Of a stretch of 64,000 nt of DNA, positions 55,889-64,000 are shown one piece after another; position 1 is the first letter of the stretch; each line of letters opens with the position of its first letter. The position numbers and the translations under genes are program-made. The notes beneath the pieces are model-generated. The model was not told where the DNA came from, did no database searches, and saw nothing but the letters and a program-made list of their open reading frames with translations. The stretch is taken from positions 212,500 through 276,499 of the forward strand of contig NZ_KB849557.1 of NCBI RefSeq assembly GCF_000368585.1. The letters are read 5' to 3'. This DNA comes from Acinetobacter venetianus RAG-1 = CIP 110063 (GTDB lineage: Bacteria > Pseudomonadota > Gammaproteobacteria > Pseudomonadales > Moraxellaceae).

Positions 55889-58663
55889 TCATTCACTATC
55901 CAATGCAATTGTTGCGCTTGGATCAATTAACCTTTGCCATAACTTGCAAACGATCTCGCGGGTATCGTGCCAGTCCGCAGCATTAACTTGCATGGATTGA
56001 TTTGCAAGTGCTAAACGGTGGCTCTCAGCTCGTTCACGGAGATAAGCATGTATCAATGCTGAGGCATCTTCACTTGATAAGCAGCCTGCTTGAGCAGCAT
56101 CTTCTAAAATTCTTACATTGTCGGAAAAATGGGCGAGATCAGGATTCGTCCCACTCCATGCAAGCACTGCATACTGTGCCATAAATTCAATGTCAACGAT
56201 ACCACCTGAGTCCTGTTTTAAATGAAAAATCCCATGTTTTTTTTGTTCAGAAGATGAACCCAAATGATCTTTCATTTTCTGGCGCATTTTTAATACTTCT
56301 TCACGAACTTCATTTTCATCACGGACTTGTGTCAGGATCTGACAACGAACTTCTTCAAACTGCTGGCAAAGCGTTGCCTCACCTGCGATTGAGCGCGCTC
56401 GGACAAGGGCTTGATGCTCCCATAACCAAGCACTTTTTTGTTGATACTGCTCATATGCTTTTAGACTAGTCACCAACATTCCCGCCTCTCCTGACGGTCT
56501 TAAACGTGTATCAATTTCGTAGACACGACCATCTAAGGTTTGGGTTGTCATGAGTGACATAAATTTCTGTGCAACACGGATCGCAAACTCAGCACTACTG
56601 ATGCTCTTTCGACCATCCGTTTCAGCTTGTTCTTCAAAAGCATGAATGAAGACTAAATCCAAATCTGAGCCATAACCCAATTCAATTCCACCGAGCTTGC
56701 CATAGCCAATCACAGCAAAGCCTTTCGCATCCAAGCTACAACGTGCTCCTGTCGTACTCACAGGATAGCCATGTCGCTGTGCGACTGATTCATAGGCTAA
56801 ATTTAAAGTCGCCTGCACACTCACTTCAGCAATATCTGTAAGTGCATCAGACACTTTCATCAATGGGCTTTCTGCAAGTACATCGCTCGCCGCAACAGTC
56901 AGCACATTACTCTTCTTAAATAAGCGGAGTACACGCATCTGATCTTCGACTTGATCAATCTCAATGCGAAGTAATTGCTGACGTAAAGAATCTTCTAAAT
57001 CCTGCCGTTGAGGTAATCCGAAATCCATAGATAGAAACTCATCCAGCAACACAGGATATTGAGCTAATTCCTCACAAATCCAAGGACTGACTGTTGCCAT
57101 TTTCACTAGACGCTGTAAAGCACCTCGGCTTTCCATCAGCATGACTAGATATACCGTTCGACGCAGCACTGATTCAACTAATGGCATCAATCTTAACAGC
57201 GCCATTTGCGGTTGATCTGACTGTAAAATCGCTTCAATCAAATGCGGCCAAAACTTTTTCAATCGCTCTAAAGCACTGGCAGGAATTTTCCTTAATGCTT
57301 GCCCATGCCAAAAGTTTTGAATGAGGTTCTTTGCATCATCATCTAGTACAGCATCTAATTTCTGCTCAAGTTTTACAAAATCATCAATCGGTTCTGAAAA
57401 TTCTTTTTCTTGAATTAATTGCTTGAACTGTACTTTGACTTTATCTCGCTTCTGATTCAACACGTTAATGAAAGCAGTCCAATCCGCAAAACCAAGCGTA
57501 TCCAACATACGTTGCCTTAACTCGGGCTCAGTTGGTAATGATTGTGTTTGCTGATCATTCAGGGCTTGAATTGCATGCTCAACACGTCTTAAAAACAGAT
57601 AAGCATCTTCCAAATCATCAACGGATTGTTGATCTAAAAGTTCCGCTTCACCTAAATGATGCAAATTCACTAAACATTGACGATCTTGTAATTCACGTTT
57701 TGAACCACCGTAAATCAATTGGAAGACCTGTACAATAAACTCAATTTCGCGAATGCCGCCTGCACCGAGTTTAATATCATCCTCAATATTACGACGCATG
57801 ACCTCACGTTCGATCATGGCTTTCATTTCACGCATCGCAGCAAATGCTGAATAATCTACATAACGGCGAAACACAAACGGACGTGCCATTTCCATCAAGT
57901 CAGCACCTGCTTTACCGCCAGTGATAACCCTTGCCTTAATCCAAGCATAGCGTTCCCATTCACGTCCGTGCTGGCTCAAATATTTTTCTAAACCCATATA
58001 GCTAATCGCGAGCGCAGAGCCATCACCCCAAGGGCGCAAGCGCATATCTACACGGAATACAAAACCATCTGCGGTAATATGGTCGAGTAAATAGATCAGT
58101 TTCTGCCCCCATAAAATACAGAACTGTTGTACATCTATGCATTTTCGACCATTGGTCTCGCCTTGTTCATCGAAGGCAAAAATAAGATCAATATCACTTG
58201 AAAGATTAAGTTCTTGTGCACCTAATTTCCCCATCCCGATAACAATCAGGTCTTGAACTTGCCCCTCATAACTGATTGGTTCTCCATGCTTGGCAACAAG
58301 TGGGATACGTGCAAATGCTTTTGCGGCACAAATGCTCGCATCGGCAAAATCAGATAATTCACGGGTTAAGGTCACCACATCGGTAAGCTGGTTCGCATCC
58401 TGCCAAATCCAACGAAACATCAAACGCGCTCTTAGGATACGTAGCGCTTTCATCCATACCTGTTCATCCTTGATCTCTGCAACAGTTTCTTGGACTTTTT
58501 GATGGATGCTTTGTGTAGACAACGAGCAAAGAAATTGATCTTCTGAATAATCTTGTTCTAGTTGTGACTGGTATAGGTTTAAAACTTGTTCTGCATACTG
58601 ACTTGCAACTAAGGTTTTTTGTAGCTGTTCCGCATTCATATAAAAAGGCTCGACCGATGTCAT
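55889..58663 (-). CDS. glnE: Glutamine synthetase adenylyltransferase/deadenylase
   Basis: Bifunctional regulator that adds AMP to, and removes it from, glutamine synthetase. The 924-residue protein has two nucleotidyltransferase domains, each with a G-GxxD-D motif: GMGKLGAQELNLSSDIDLIFAFDE (about residue 142) and GYGKLGGIELGYGSDLDLVFIHAF (about residue 645). The HD-like helical parts follow. Start at M1 or M9. 29 bases separate it from ilvE downstream, possibly one transcript. Confidence 0.97.
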   Translation of the reverse strand: MTSVEPFYMNAEQLQKTLVASQYAEQVLNLYQSQLEQDYSEDQFLCSLSTQSIHQKVQETVAEIKDEQVWMKALRILRARLMFRWIWQDANQLTDVVTLTRELSDFADASICAAKAFARIPLVAKHGEPISYEGQVQDLIVIGMGKLGAQELNLSSDIDLIFAFDEQGETNGRKCIDVQQFCILWGQKLIYLLDHITADGFVFRVDMRLRPWGDGSALAISYMGLEKYLSQHGREWERYAWIKARVITGGKAGADLMEMARPFVFRRYVDYSAFAAMREMKAMIEREVMRRNIEDDIKLGAGGIREIEFIVQVFQLIYGGSKRELQDRQCLVNLHHLGEAELLDQQSVDDLEDAYLFLRRVEHAIQALNDQQTQSLPTEPELRQRMLDTLGFADWTAFINVLNQKRDKVKVQFKQLIQEKEFSEPIDDFVKLEQKLDAVLDDDAKNLIQNFWHGQALRKIPASALERLKKFWPHLIEAILQSDQPQMALLRLMPLVESVLRRTVYLVMLMESRGALQRLVKMATVSPWICEELAQYPVLLDEFLSMDFGLPQRQDLEDSLRQQLLRIEIDQVEDQMRVLRLFKKSNVLTVAASDVLAESPLMKVSDALTDIAEVSVQATLNLAYESVAQRHGYPVSTTGARCSLDAKGFAVIGYGKLGGIELGYGSDLDLVFIHAFEEQAETDGRKSISSAEFAIRVAQKFMSLMTTQTLDGRVYEIDTRLRPSGEAGMLVTSLKAYEQYQQKSAWLWEHQALVRARSIAGEATLCQQFEEVRCQILTQVRDENEVREEVLKMRQKMKDHLGSSSEQKKHGIFHLKQDSGGIVDIEFMAQYAVLAWSGTNPDLAHFSDNVRILEDAAQAGCLSSEDASALIHAYLRERAESHRLALANQSMQVNAADWHDTREIVCKLWQRLIDPSATIALDSE

Positions 58664-58711
58664 CTCATCGTATTTAGTTATATCAGTTACAAGCTTATGT
58701 TTAAAATCTCT

Positions 58712-59983
58712 TTAGGCTAATTTTGCTTTACTTTTATGTTGATCTGTACATAAATCAACGTGTTCACGCTCTGCAGGCAATGTCACTTTAAATGTTGTCC
58801 CTTCACCATCCTTAGAAACCACATGAATCTCACCATGATTGAGTTCTACAAAACGCTTACACAAAGACAAACCTAAACCAGCACCTTTCTCGCCAGCTGT
58901 ACCTTTGAAACTCATGGTGATACGTGGTTGAAATAGATTTTGTATTTGCTCATCGGTCATGCCCAAACCAGAATCTTTTACGCTAATCTCGACCATTTCA
59001 CCTTTATTTTGGGCTTGGATGTAAACTTTTCCAGAACCATCAATATCCGTAAATTTCAACGCATTTGACACAAGATTTTGAATCAAAGAAGTGATCATAT
59101 TCATATCGGCATAGACTTTTAGGTTTTCATCTACTTGATTAATCAGTTGAATATTTTTCTTCAAAGCTAAGGTTTTTAAAATATCCGTCACAATATCTGT
59201 GATCTGCCGTAATTTAAAATTAATTGGGTGATAAACAAAACGCCCACCTTCAGCCATCGCCCAATTCAACAAACTTTCCAATAAGTTGTAAGTGGACTGT
59301 GATGTGTCATAGAGGTAGTCAGCAATATTTTGAATACTAGACTCATCCAAAGTTTCGCGTTCTTTGGCTAAAATTTCAGAGAAGCCCAAGAGACCATGAA
59401 ATGGTGCACGTAAGTCATGGGAAATGATCGAGAAAAACTTAGTTTTACTAAAATTTAATGCAGATTCTTGTTCATATAATTCTTTTAATTCATCATGATT
59501 TAGTTTTAACTCAAGCTGTTGCATAAAGTTTTTGCAATGTTCTTGAAGAAGCTGTTTTTGCGTCTCAGTAAATTCCAATACTTTTGTATCGAGTAGAATG
59601 AGATAACCTAAAGATGTTTGGTCGGAATGTCGCAAATGTACTGCGATAGCTGATTCTGCCTTGCATTTCAACGCATTGAGAAAACCAATCAATGTTGGAT
59701 ATTGTGAATGTGAATGGTCAATCAGATCATCGTTGACAAATAACGTATTTAAACTTTTTGTGATTTTCGCGGTATCAATTGCTTTTAATTTTTCTGAACA
59801 GCGATGCCATAAATAAGGTTCTTGGTGAAAGGCGAGTAAAGCTGTACCAGTCTGCATCAACTTGCGGTTAAATTGTAAGAATTGTTCAAGCGTGTTTTGG
59901 TCTGAGTTAAGACCCATAGAAAGAGATAGTTTACAAGCACTTAGCTTTTCGGCTTGCTGTAATTCTAATAATTGAATAGCCAT
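58712..59983 (-). CDS. Sensor histidine kinase without membrane segments
   Basis: A 423-residue soluble kinase. The N-terminal part (to about 170) looks like a GAF-type sensor domain. Then HisKA with FSIISHDLRAPFHGLLGFSEIL, HATPase with NLVSNALKFTDIDGSG (N box), VKDSGLGMT (G1) and KGAGLGLSLCKRFVE (G2). No partner response regulator is adjacent, so it is an orphan. It lies 48 bases upstream of glnE on the same strand. The role of the pair is not clear. Confidence 0.9.
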   Translation of the reverse strand: MAIQLLELQQAEKLSACKLSLSMGLNSDQNTLEQFLQFNRKLMQTGTALLAFHQEPYLWHRCSEKLKAIDTAKITKSLNTLFVNDDLIDHSHSQYPTLIGFLNALKCKAESAIAVHLRHSDQTSLGYLILLDTKVLEFTETQKQLLQEHCKNFMQQLELKLNHDELKELYEQESALNFSKTKFFSIISHDLRAPFHGLLGFSEILAKERETLDESSIQNIADYLYDTSQSTYNLLESLLNWAMAEGGRFVYHPINFKLRQITDIVTDILKTLALKKNIQLINQVDENLKVYADMNMITSLIQNLVSNALKFTDIDGSGKVYIQAQNKGEMVEISVKDSGLGMTDEQIQNLFQPRITMSFKGTAGEKGAGLGLSLCKRFVELNHGEIHVVSKDGEGTTFKVTLPAEREHVDLCTDQHKSKAKLA

Positions 59984-60232
59984 GCATGCCTCTCGAATAT
60001 TATCGTTATACCGTTGTTTACGTTTTATTTAAAAAAATGAGAAAACTATCACTTAGTATTAACAAACTTTAACAAAAAACGCAATTGTAGAATCAATCAA
60101 TTCTCAACAAAACGTGAAATTTCATTAAAAATATCTCTCTAAAACAAAGAACGGAAAATAGGTATCACTTAAACTCTTCAATACCAACTGAAACAATTGA
60201 TCTAAAATTCAACAACTACGAGCTTTACATTA

Positions 60233-60260
60233 TTGACAAGACATTTAAACAAGGTAATAT
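60233..60260 (+). promoter_or_regulatory. Promoter of the tRNA-Leu gene
   Basis: TTGACA at 60233-60238, 16-base spacer, TAATAT at 60255-60260, about 25 bases before the tRNA. Consensus-like hexamers fit a strong stable-RNA promoter. The rest of the gap (from 59984) is AT-rich; it holds the kinase promoter somewhere, and no ORF. Confidence 0.75.
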
Positions 60261-60285
60261 ACGCAACACAAAGCATCGCACTCTT

Positions 60286-60372
60286 CCCGAGGTGGTGAAA
60301 TTGGTAGACGCGGCGGACTCAAAATCCGCTGTCAGAGATGACGTGTCGGTTCGAGTCCGACCCTCGGGACCA
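60286..60372 (+). tRNA. tRNA-Leu (anticodon CAA)
   Basis: 87 bases with encoded CCA. Acceptor arms CCCGAGG and CCTCGGG pair fully, discriminator A. Anticodon arm GCGGA-CTCAAAA-TCCGC gives anticodon CAA (reads UUG). The long variable arm (GTCA/TGAC stem) is typical of leucine tRNA, and the T arm GTCGG-TTCGAGT-CCGAC is regular. No integrase or attachment-site remnant nearby. Confidence 0.95.
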
Positions 60373-60380
60373 GAATTTCA

Positions 60381-60416
60381 AAACCCCAAACTAGCACTAA
60401 AAGTTTGGGGTTTTTT
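60381..60416 (+). terminator. Terminator of the tRNA-Leu gene
   Basis: 12-bp arms AAACCCCAAACT (60381-60392) and AGTTTGGGGTTT (60402-60413), T-run to 60416, just before queA. Confidence 0.93.
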
Positions 60417-60436
60417 CATATGTGGTAAAGAAAAAT

Positions 60437-61474
60437 ATGCAACTCTCCGACTTTTCTTTTGATCTTCCAGATGAACTTATTGCTCGCTATCCTCTAGATA
60501 GCCGTAGTGCATCACGCCTACTCCATATCGATGCAAACGGTCAGTTTCACGACCACGCGTTTACCGATATTTTAGATCTATTGAAAGATGGGGACTTACT
60601 CGTACTCAATGATACAAAGGTCATGAAAGCACGATTAAAAGGAAAGCGTGCTACAGGTGGCGCGATCGAAGTCCTCGTTGAACGTATGTTGGATACGCAT
60701 ACAGCGCATTGCCATATTAAATCGAGTAATTCACCGAAAGCCGGTGCAGAACTTTATATTGGTGAAGATGCTGTTCCTGTAACCGTACAAGGTCGCCATG
60801 AAAACTTATTTGTAGTTAAGTTTTCGCAACCTATTTTATCTGTACTTGATCAATATGGACAGTTACCGATTCCACCATATTTCAATCGTGAAGCTGAAGA
60901 CATTGATACTGAACGCTATCAAACGGTTTTTCACGATCCTGAAAAAATTGCTAGTGTTGCAGCACCAACAGCAAGTTTGCACTTTGACCAAGATTTATTG
61001 GAAAAACTAGCTGCAAAAGGCGTGCAAAAAACATTTGTGACTTTACATGTTGGCGCAGGTACATTTATGCCTGTGCGCACGACTGACATTACCAATCACA
61101 TTATGCATAGTGAATGGTGCGATGTACCACAAGCAACGATTGATTTGATTTTAGAAACCAAAGCTCGTGGAAATAAAGTAATTGCAGTAGGCACAACAGC
61201 AACTCGTGCCCTAGAAAGTGCGGCACAAGCAAATCAAGGACAAATTGCCGCTTGGACAGGCGATACGCAAATTTTTATTTACCCAGGCTATCAATTCTGT
61301 ATCGTGGATCGTTTGATTACCAACTTCCATTTACCAGAATCGACCTTATTGATGTTGGTTTCAGCTTTGTCGAATCGCGACAATATTCTAGCGGCTTATA
61401 AACATGCTGTTGAGCAACGTTATCGTTTCTTTAGTTATGGCGATGCGATGTTGGTTGACCAAGCAAAATTTTAA
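60437..61474 (+). CDS. queA: S-adenosylmethionine:tRNA ribosyltransferase-isomerase
   Basis: Forms epoxyqueuosine in tRNA by transferring the ribosyl part of SAM. The 345-residue length and motifs [46 protein letters not shown]-like [11 protein letters not shown] and [14 protein letters not shown] are diagnostic. The ATG at 60437 matches the usual start; a GTG at 60422 is less likely. The next tRNA-queuosine gene, tgt, lies 2.1 kb downstream on the same strand, with two unrelated genes between them. Confidence 0.97.
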   Translation: MQLSDFSFDLPDELIARYPLDSRSASRLLHIDANGQFHDHAFTDILDLLKDGDLLVLNDTKVMKARLKGKRATGGAIEVLVERMLDTHTAHCHIKSSNSPKAGAELYIGEDAVPVTVQGRHENLFVVKFSQPILSVLDQYGQLPIPPYFNREAEDIDTERYQTVFHDPEKIASVAAPTASLHFDQDLLEKLAAKGVQKTFVTLHVGAGTFMPVRTTDITNHIMHSEWCDVPQATIDLILETKARGNKVIAVGTTATRALESAAQANQGQIAAWTGDTQIFIYPGYQFCIVDRLITNFHLPESTLLMLVSALSNRDNILAAYKHAVEQRYRFFSYGDAMLVDQAKF

Positions 61475-61773
61475 GAAGTTCTGCTTTAGTAATAAAAAAC
61501 TAATTATAAATTTGCAAAAATAAATTTCATAAAATTCACATCTTATCTAGCTTTCTAAGATTGGGAGCTAGATAAGTCTAGTGAAATAATTATGTTATTT
61601 CGGAATAAATACGATGAGTTTTATAGATCAACTTAGCTGAACAATAAAAACAACTCCATATACTCTGATGGATTCGCCAAGTATAAAAAGCACGATTAAG
61701 ACACTTCTTAGTTTCTGAAATTTAAAGCATAATCTAAATCATACAGATTTATTATAATGAACCGACTAATCCC
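61475..61773. other. Intergenic region with a perfect 11-bp inverted repeat
   Basis: 299 bases, AT-rich, no ORF with ribosome binding site. Arms CTTATCTAGCT (61542-61552) and AGCTAGATAAG (61566-61576) with a 13-base loop; no T-run follows, so a terminator is unlikely on this strand. The promoter for the next gene should lie in the right half. Confidence 0.6.
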
Positions 61774-62802
61774 ATGCCGATCGACACAGTACAAGAAGCC
61801 TTACATATCAGACGTAAAAAAAATGCACAGGTTTTTCGAAATATTGCTCGACTTTGGGAAGCTGGGCAAACGTCTCATAGTGATCAAGAGTTATTAGATA
61901 AATTACATCCTTGGCGAGAAGATCATAGTCTCCGTTTTTTTAATGTACTCCCCTATTTATTAGCCATGACTAGTATTAGCACTTTAATTTTTGGCTTTTT
62001 TCTCCATCCACATATCCAATTTATATGGAGCTTTTTAGGTGCATTCTTCACAGGATTTTTAGCCTATCTGCTTTATGAATCGCAACAACCACTCAGACAA
62101 GTGATTCATTATCTTGAACAACGAATGATTGATTTACGCTATGGATTAAAGTTTCAACAACTTCCAGCATATCTTCCAATCCAAGCACAACCGATATTGG
62201 TTATCAGTCGATTAAAGCAATACTTTCCACTTTTCAATCGTGGGGATAAATCAAATGAAATCACCTATTACGCCTCTACAACATGGAATGATGGTGAAAT
62301 TGAACATCAAGTCTTGGTATTTAAATATCAATACGTCAGTGAAATGCCTATTTTTCAGGATGGCAATACTGATAAAAAAATCGTAAAAGAAATTGAAAAG
62401 GACTTATGGGGTGCATTCATCTTTCAAATGCCAGCACTCGGTATTGCTGTAAGCAATCAACGCTCGCGATTCTTTGAACCGTATACGCGTTCTTGGCAAA
62501 GTAGTGATATTTTAATTAATCGAAAAATTAATATTTTTGGATGCGACCAACATCAACTCGCAAGAGAAGTTAGTCCAAGTATGACGTTAAAGTTAAATGA
62601 TTTTTTTCAACATTTTAGTGGTGATTTAATTTATCATCATCAAGAGCAAATTCTTTGCTATGTGGGTGAACAAGACCTCTTTCAAACCACAAGCAAACGA
62701 GATGAGATTAATGATATTCCAGCGTTGCGCGGTCATTTACGCACTATGACCATGCCCCAATATCAAAAATTTCAGCAACACATGCTTAACTTAATTCGCT
62801 AA
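61774..62802 (+). CDS. Two-span membrane protein paired with LemA-like protein
   Basis: A 342-residue protein with a charged N-terminus, two close hydrophobic segments (about residues 48-70 and 75-95) and a large soluble C-terminal domain with IEHQVLVFKYQYV and FEPYTRSWQSSDILINRKINIFGCD. Layout and pairing with a LemA gene recall DUF3137-type partners of LemA, but I cannot confirm the family. It probably forms an operon with the LemA-like gene (gap 79 bases). Confidence 0.65.
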   Translation: MPIDTVQEALHIRRKKNAQVFRNIARLWEAGQTSHSDQELLDKLHPWREDHSLRFFNVLPYLLAMTSISTLIFGFFLHPHIQFIWSFLGAFFTGFLAYLLYESQQPLRQVIHYLEQRMIDLRYGLKFQQLPAYLPIQAQPILVISRLKQYFPLFNRGDKSNEITYYASTTWNDGEIEHQVLVFKYQYVSEMPIFQDGNTDKKIVKEIEKDLWGAFIFQMPALGIAVSNQRSRFFEPYTRSWQSSDILINRKINIFGCDQHQLAREVSPSMTLKLNDFFQHFSGDLIYHHQEQILCYVGEQDLFQTTSKRDEINDIPALRGHLRTMTMPQYQKFQQHMLNLIR

Positions 62803-62881
62803 ATCTATTCCACTGTTTTCAGTACAGTTGGTCTCTTTTCAAAAGAGCGGATTTGTAGCAATAACAATAAGGAGAACGACA

Positions 62882-63451
62882 ATGATGGGCTTGCTCATTT
62901 TCTTGGGGATTTTTGTTATATTGATTGTGTGGAGCATCAATATTCGCAATACGATTGTGCGTTACTTCAATGCCACTAAACGAGCTTGGTCAGAAGTCGC
63001 CAACTTTGAACGCCAAAAAGTAAAAACTTTAGAGGCTTTGGAAGCAACCTTGGCGCAATACACTCAGTTTGAAAAATCAACCTTAGAAAAAGTTACAGAG
63101 CTTCGTCAGCAAATCTTGAACTTGAATGTCAATGATACGGATATTTCTCAACTACAAAGCATCGAAAAAATGAGTAAAGAACTCATCCGTAGCCTCAACG
63201 TCGTTGTAGAAAATTATCCAGAGTTAAAGGCTGATGCGCTTTACAGCAAAATGATGGATGACATTCAAGAGCAAAACGAAAATGTTGGTGCTGCGATTAC
63301 AATCTTTAACCGTAATGTTGAGTTATTCAACAACCACATCCAAGTTTTCCCAAATAACCTGATCAATACACTGACATTATCGAAGAAAGAAATTCGCCCA
63401 TTTCGGGATAATCTTGCGACTGAGAATTTTGACTATAAACCAAATTTTTAA
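62882..63451 (+). CDS. LemA family protein
   Basis: A 189-residue membrane-anchored protein with one N-terminal segment (about residues 2-22) and long helices: YFNATKRAWSEVANFERQKVKTLEALEATLAQYTQFEKSTLEKVTELR corresponds to the LemA core, seen here as NATKRAWSEV, LEALEATLAQY and VTELRQ. The family's role in signalling or envelope function is unclear. AAGGAG precedes the ATG at 62882 by 8 bases, which decides the start over 62828. Confidence 0.85.
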   Translation: MMGLLIFLGIFVILIVWSINIRNTIVRYFNATKRAWSEVANFERQKVKTLEALEATLAQYTQFEKSTLEKVTELRQQILNLNVNDTDISQLQSIEKMSKELIRSLNVVVENYPELKADALYSKMMDDIQEQNENVGAAITIFNRNVELFNNHIQVFPNNLINTLTLSKKEIRPFRDNLATENFDYKPNF

Positions 63452-63470
63452 ACTCAAGCCCAATCATTTT

Positions 63471-63509
63471 AAAGCCAATTTAAGTCTCCACTTGAATTGG
63501 CTTTTTTAT
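63471..63509 (+). terminator. Rho-independent terminator
   Basis: AAGCCAATT-AAGT pairs with CTT-AATTGGCTT around TCCA, followed by a T-run. It ends the LemA-like transcript. Confidence 0.9.
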
Positions 63510-63601
63510 TTTTTGGTTATGGCTACATTTAGTAGTAGAACTAGACATCATAATCAAGGAAAATAGCCGTTTTTGATCAGCGAACTGTTTTTTCGCCTTG
63601 A

Positions 63602-64000
<399 letters not shown>

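Noticed and set aside
60286..60372. tRNA-Leu gene as integration site of a mobile element.
   Set aside because: Flanks are intact (promoter, terminator, queA). No integrase and no repeated 3' tRNA end were seen in the window.

Overview
The window looks like core chromosome of an Acinetobacter species (Gammaproteobacteria, Moraxellaceae). Reasons: low G+C, the gene order trpA-accD-folC-SPOR, the BaeSR pair, a Zur-box/ZnuD-like receptor, and above all a glycosyltransferase locus lying between aspS and ilvE, which is where the lipooligosaccharide outer-core (OC) locus sits in A. baumannii and relatives. No prophage, insertion sequence, integron, CRISPR array or rRNA operon was seen. Both window edges cut genes: secA at the left, tgt at the right.

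Left part (1-24,400). A partial secA is followed by a 1-Cys peroxiredoxin, an MBL-fold hydrolase and a lipoprotein phosphatase. The overlapping minus-strand operon trpA-accD-folC-SPOR protein comes next. An ion antiporter, a structured palindromic intergenic element, an AraC regulator divergent from a PF10118 protein, a DUF2804 protein and a lipoprotein 5'-nucleotidase separate trpA from trpF-trpB. Divergent from trpF, a strong promoter and a cobalamin riboswitch lead into a BtuB-like receptor and a PduO-type adenosyltransferase, a B12 uptake and activation unit. Then come a GDPD, a META-domain lipoprotein, a fatty-acid desaturase, SelO and an L,D-transpeptidase.

Middle (24,400-41,900). A tight cluster of DnaA boxes precedes the BaeR/BaeS two-component system, with a Spy-like small lipoprotein divergent from baeS. 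Two paralogous acyl-CoA dehydrogenases follow, each with its own terminator, then PsiE, two RcnB-like envelope proteins with a possible unannotated 26-codon gene between them, a Sel1-repeat protein, a phospholipase-D-like protein, a ZnuD-like zinc receptor under a near-perfect Zur box, a DUF4184 protein and aspS.

OC locus (41,900-54,800). A small membrane protein and an LpxL-family acyltransferase lead into eight sugar-transfer genes (GT32 x2, GT25 x2, a GT8-like enzyme, two other DxD enzymes and a Stealth-type phosphotransferase), a WaaZ-like putative Kdo transferase, an OafA/SGNH O-acyltransferase and a short-form ugd. Transcription changes direction several times. Together they predict a branched LOS core that may carry extra Kdo, glucuronate, a phosphodiester link and O-acyl groups. 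This is the most distinctive part of the window.

Right part (54,900-64,000). Housekeeping genes: ilvE, glnE, a hybrid-free sensor kinase, tRNA-Leu(CAA), queA, a two-gene membrane module (a two-TM protein plus a LemA-like protein) and the start of tgt. Assignments rest on motifs and recalled family features; no database search was possible.
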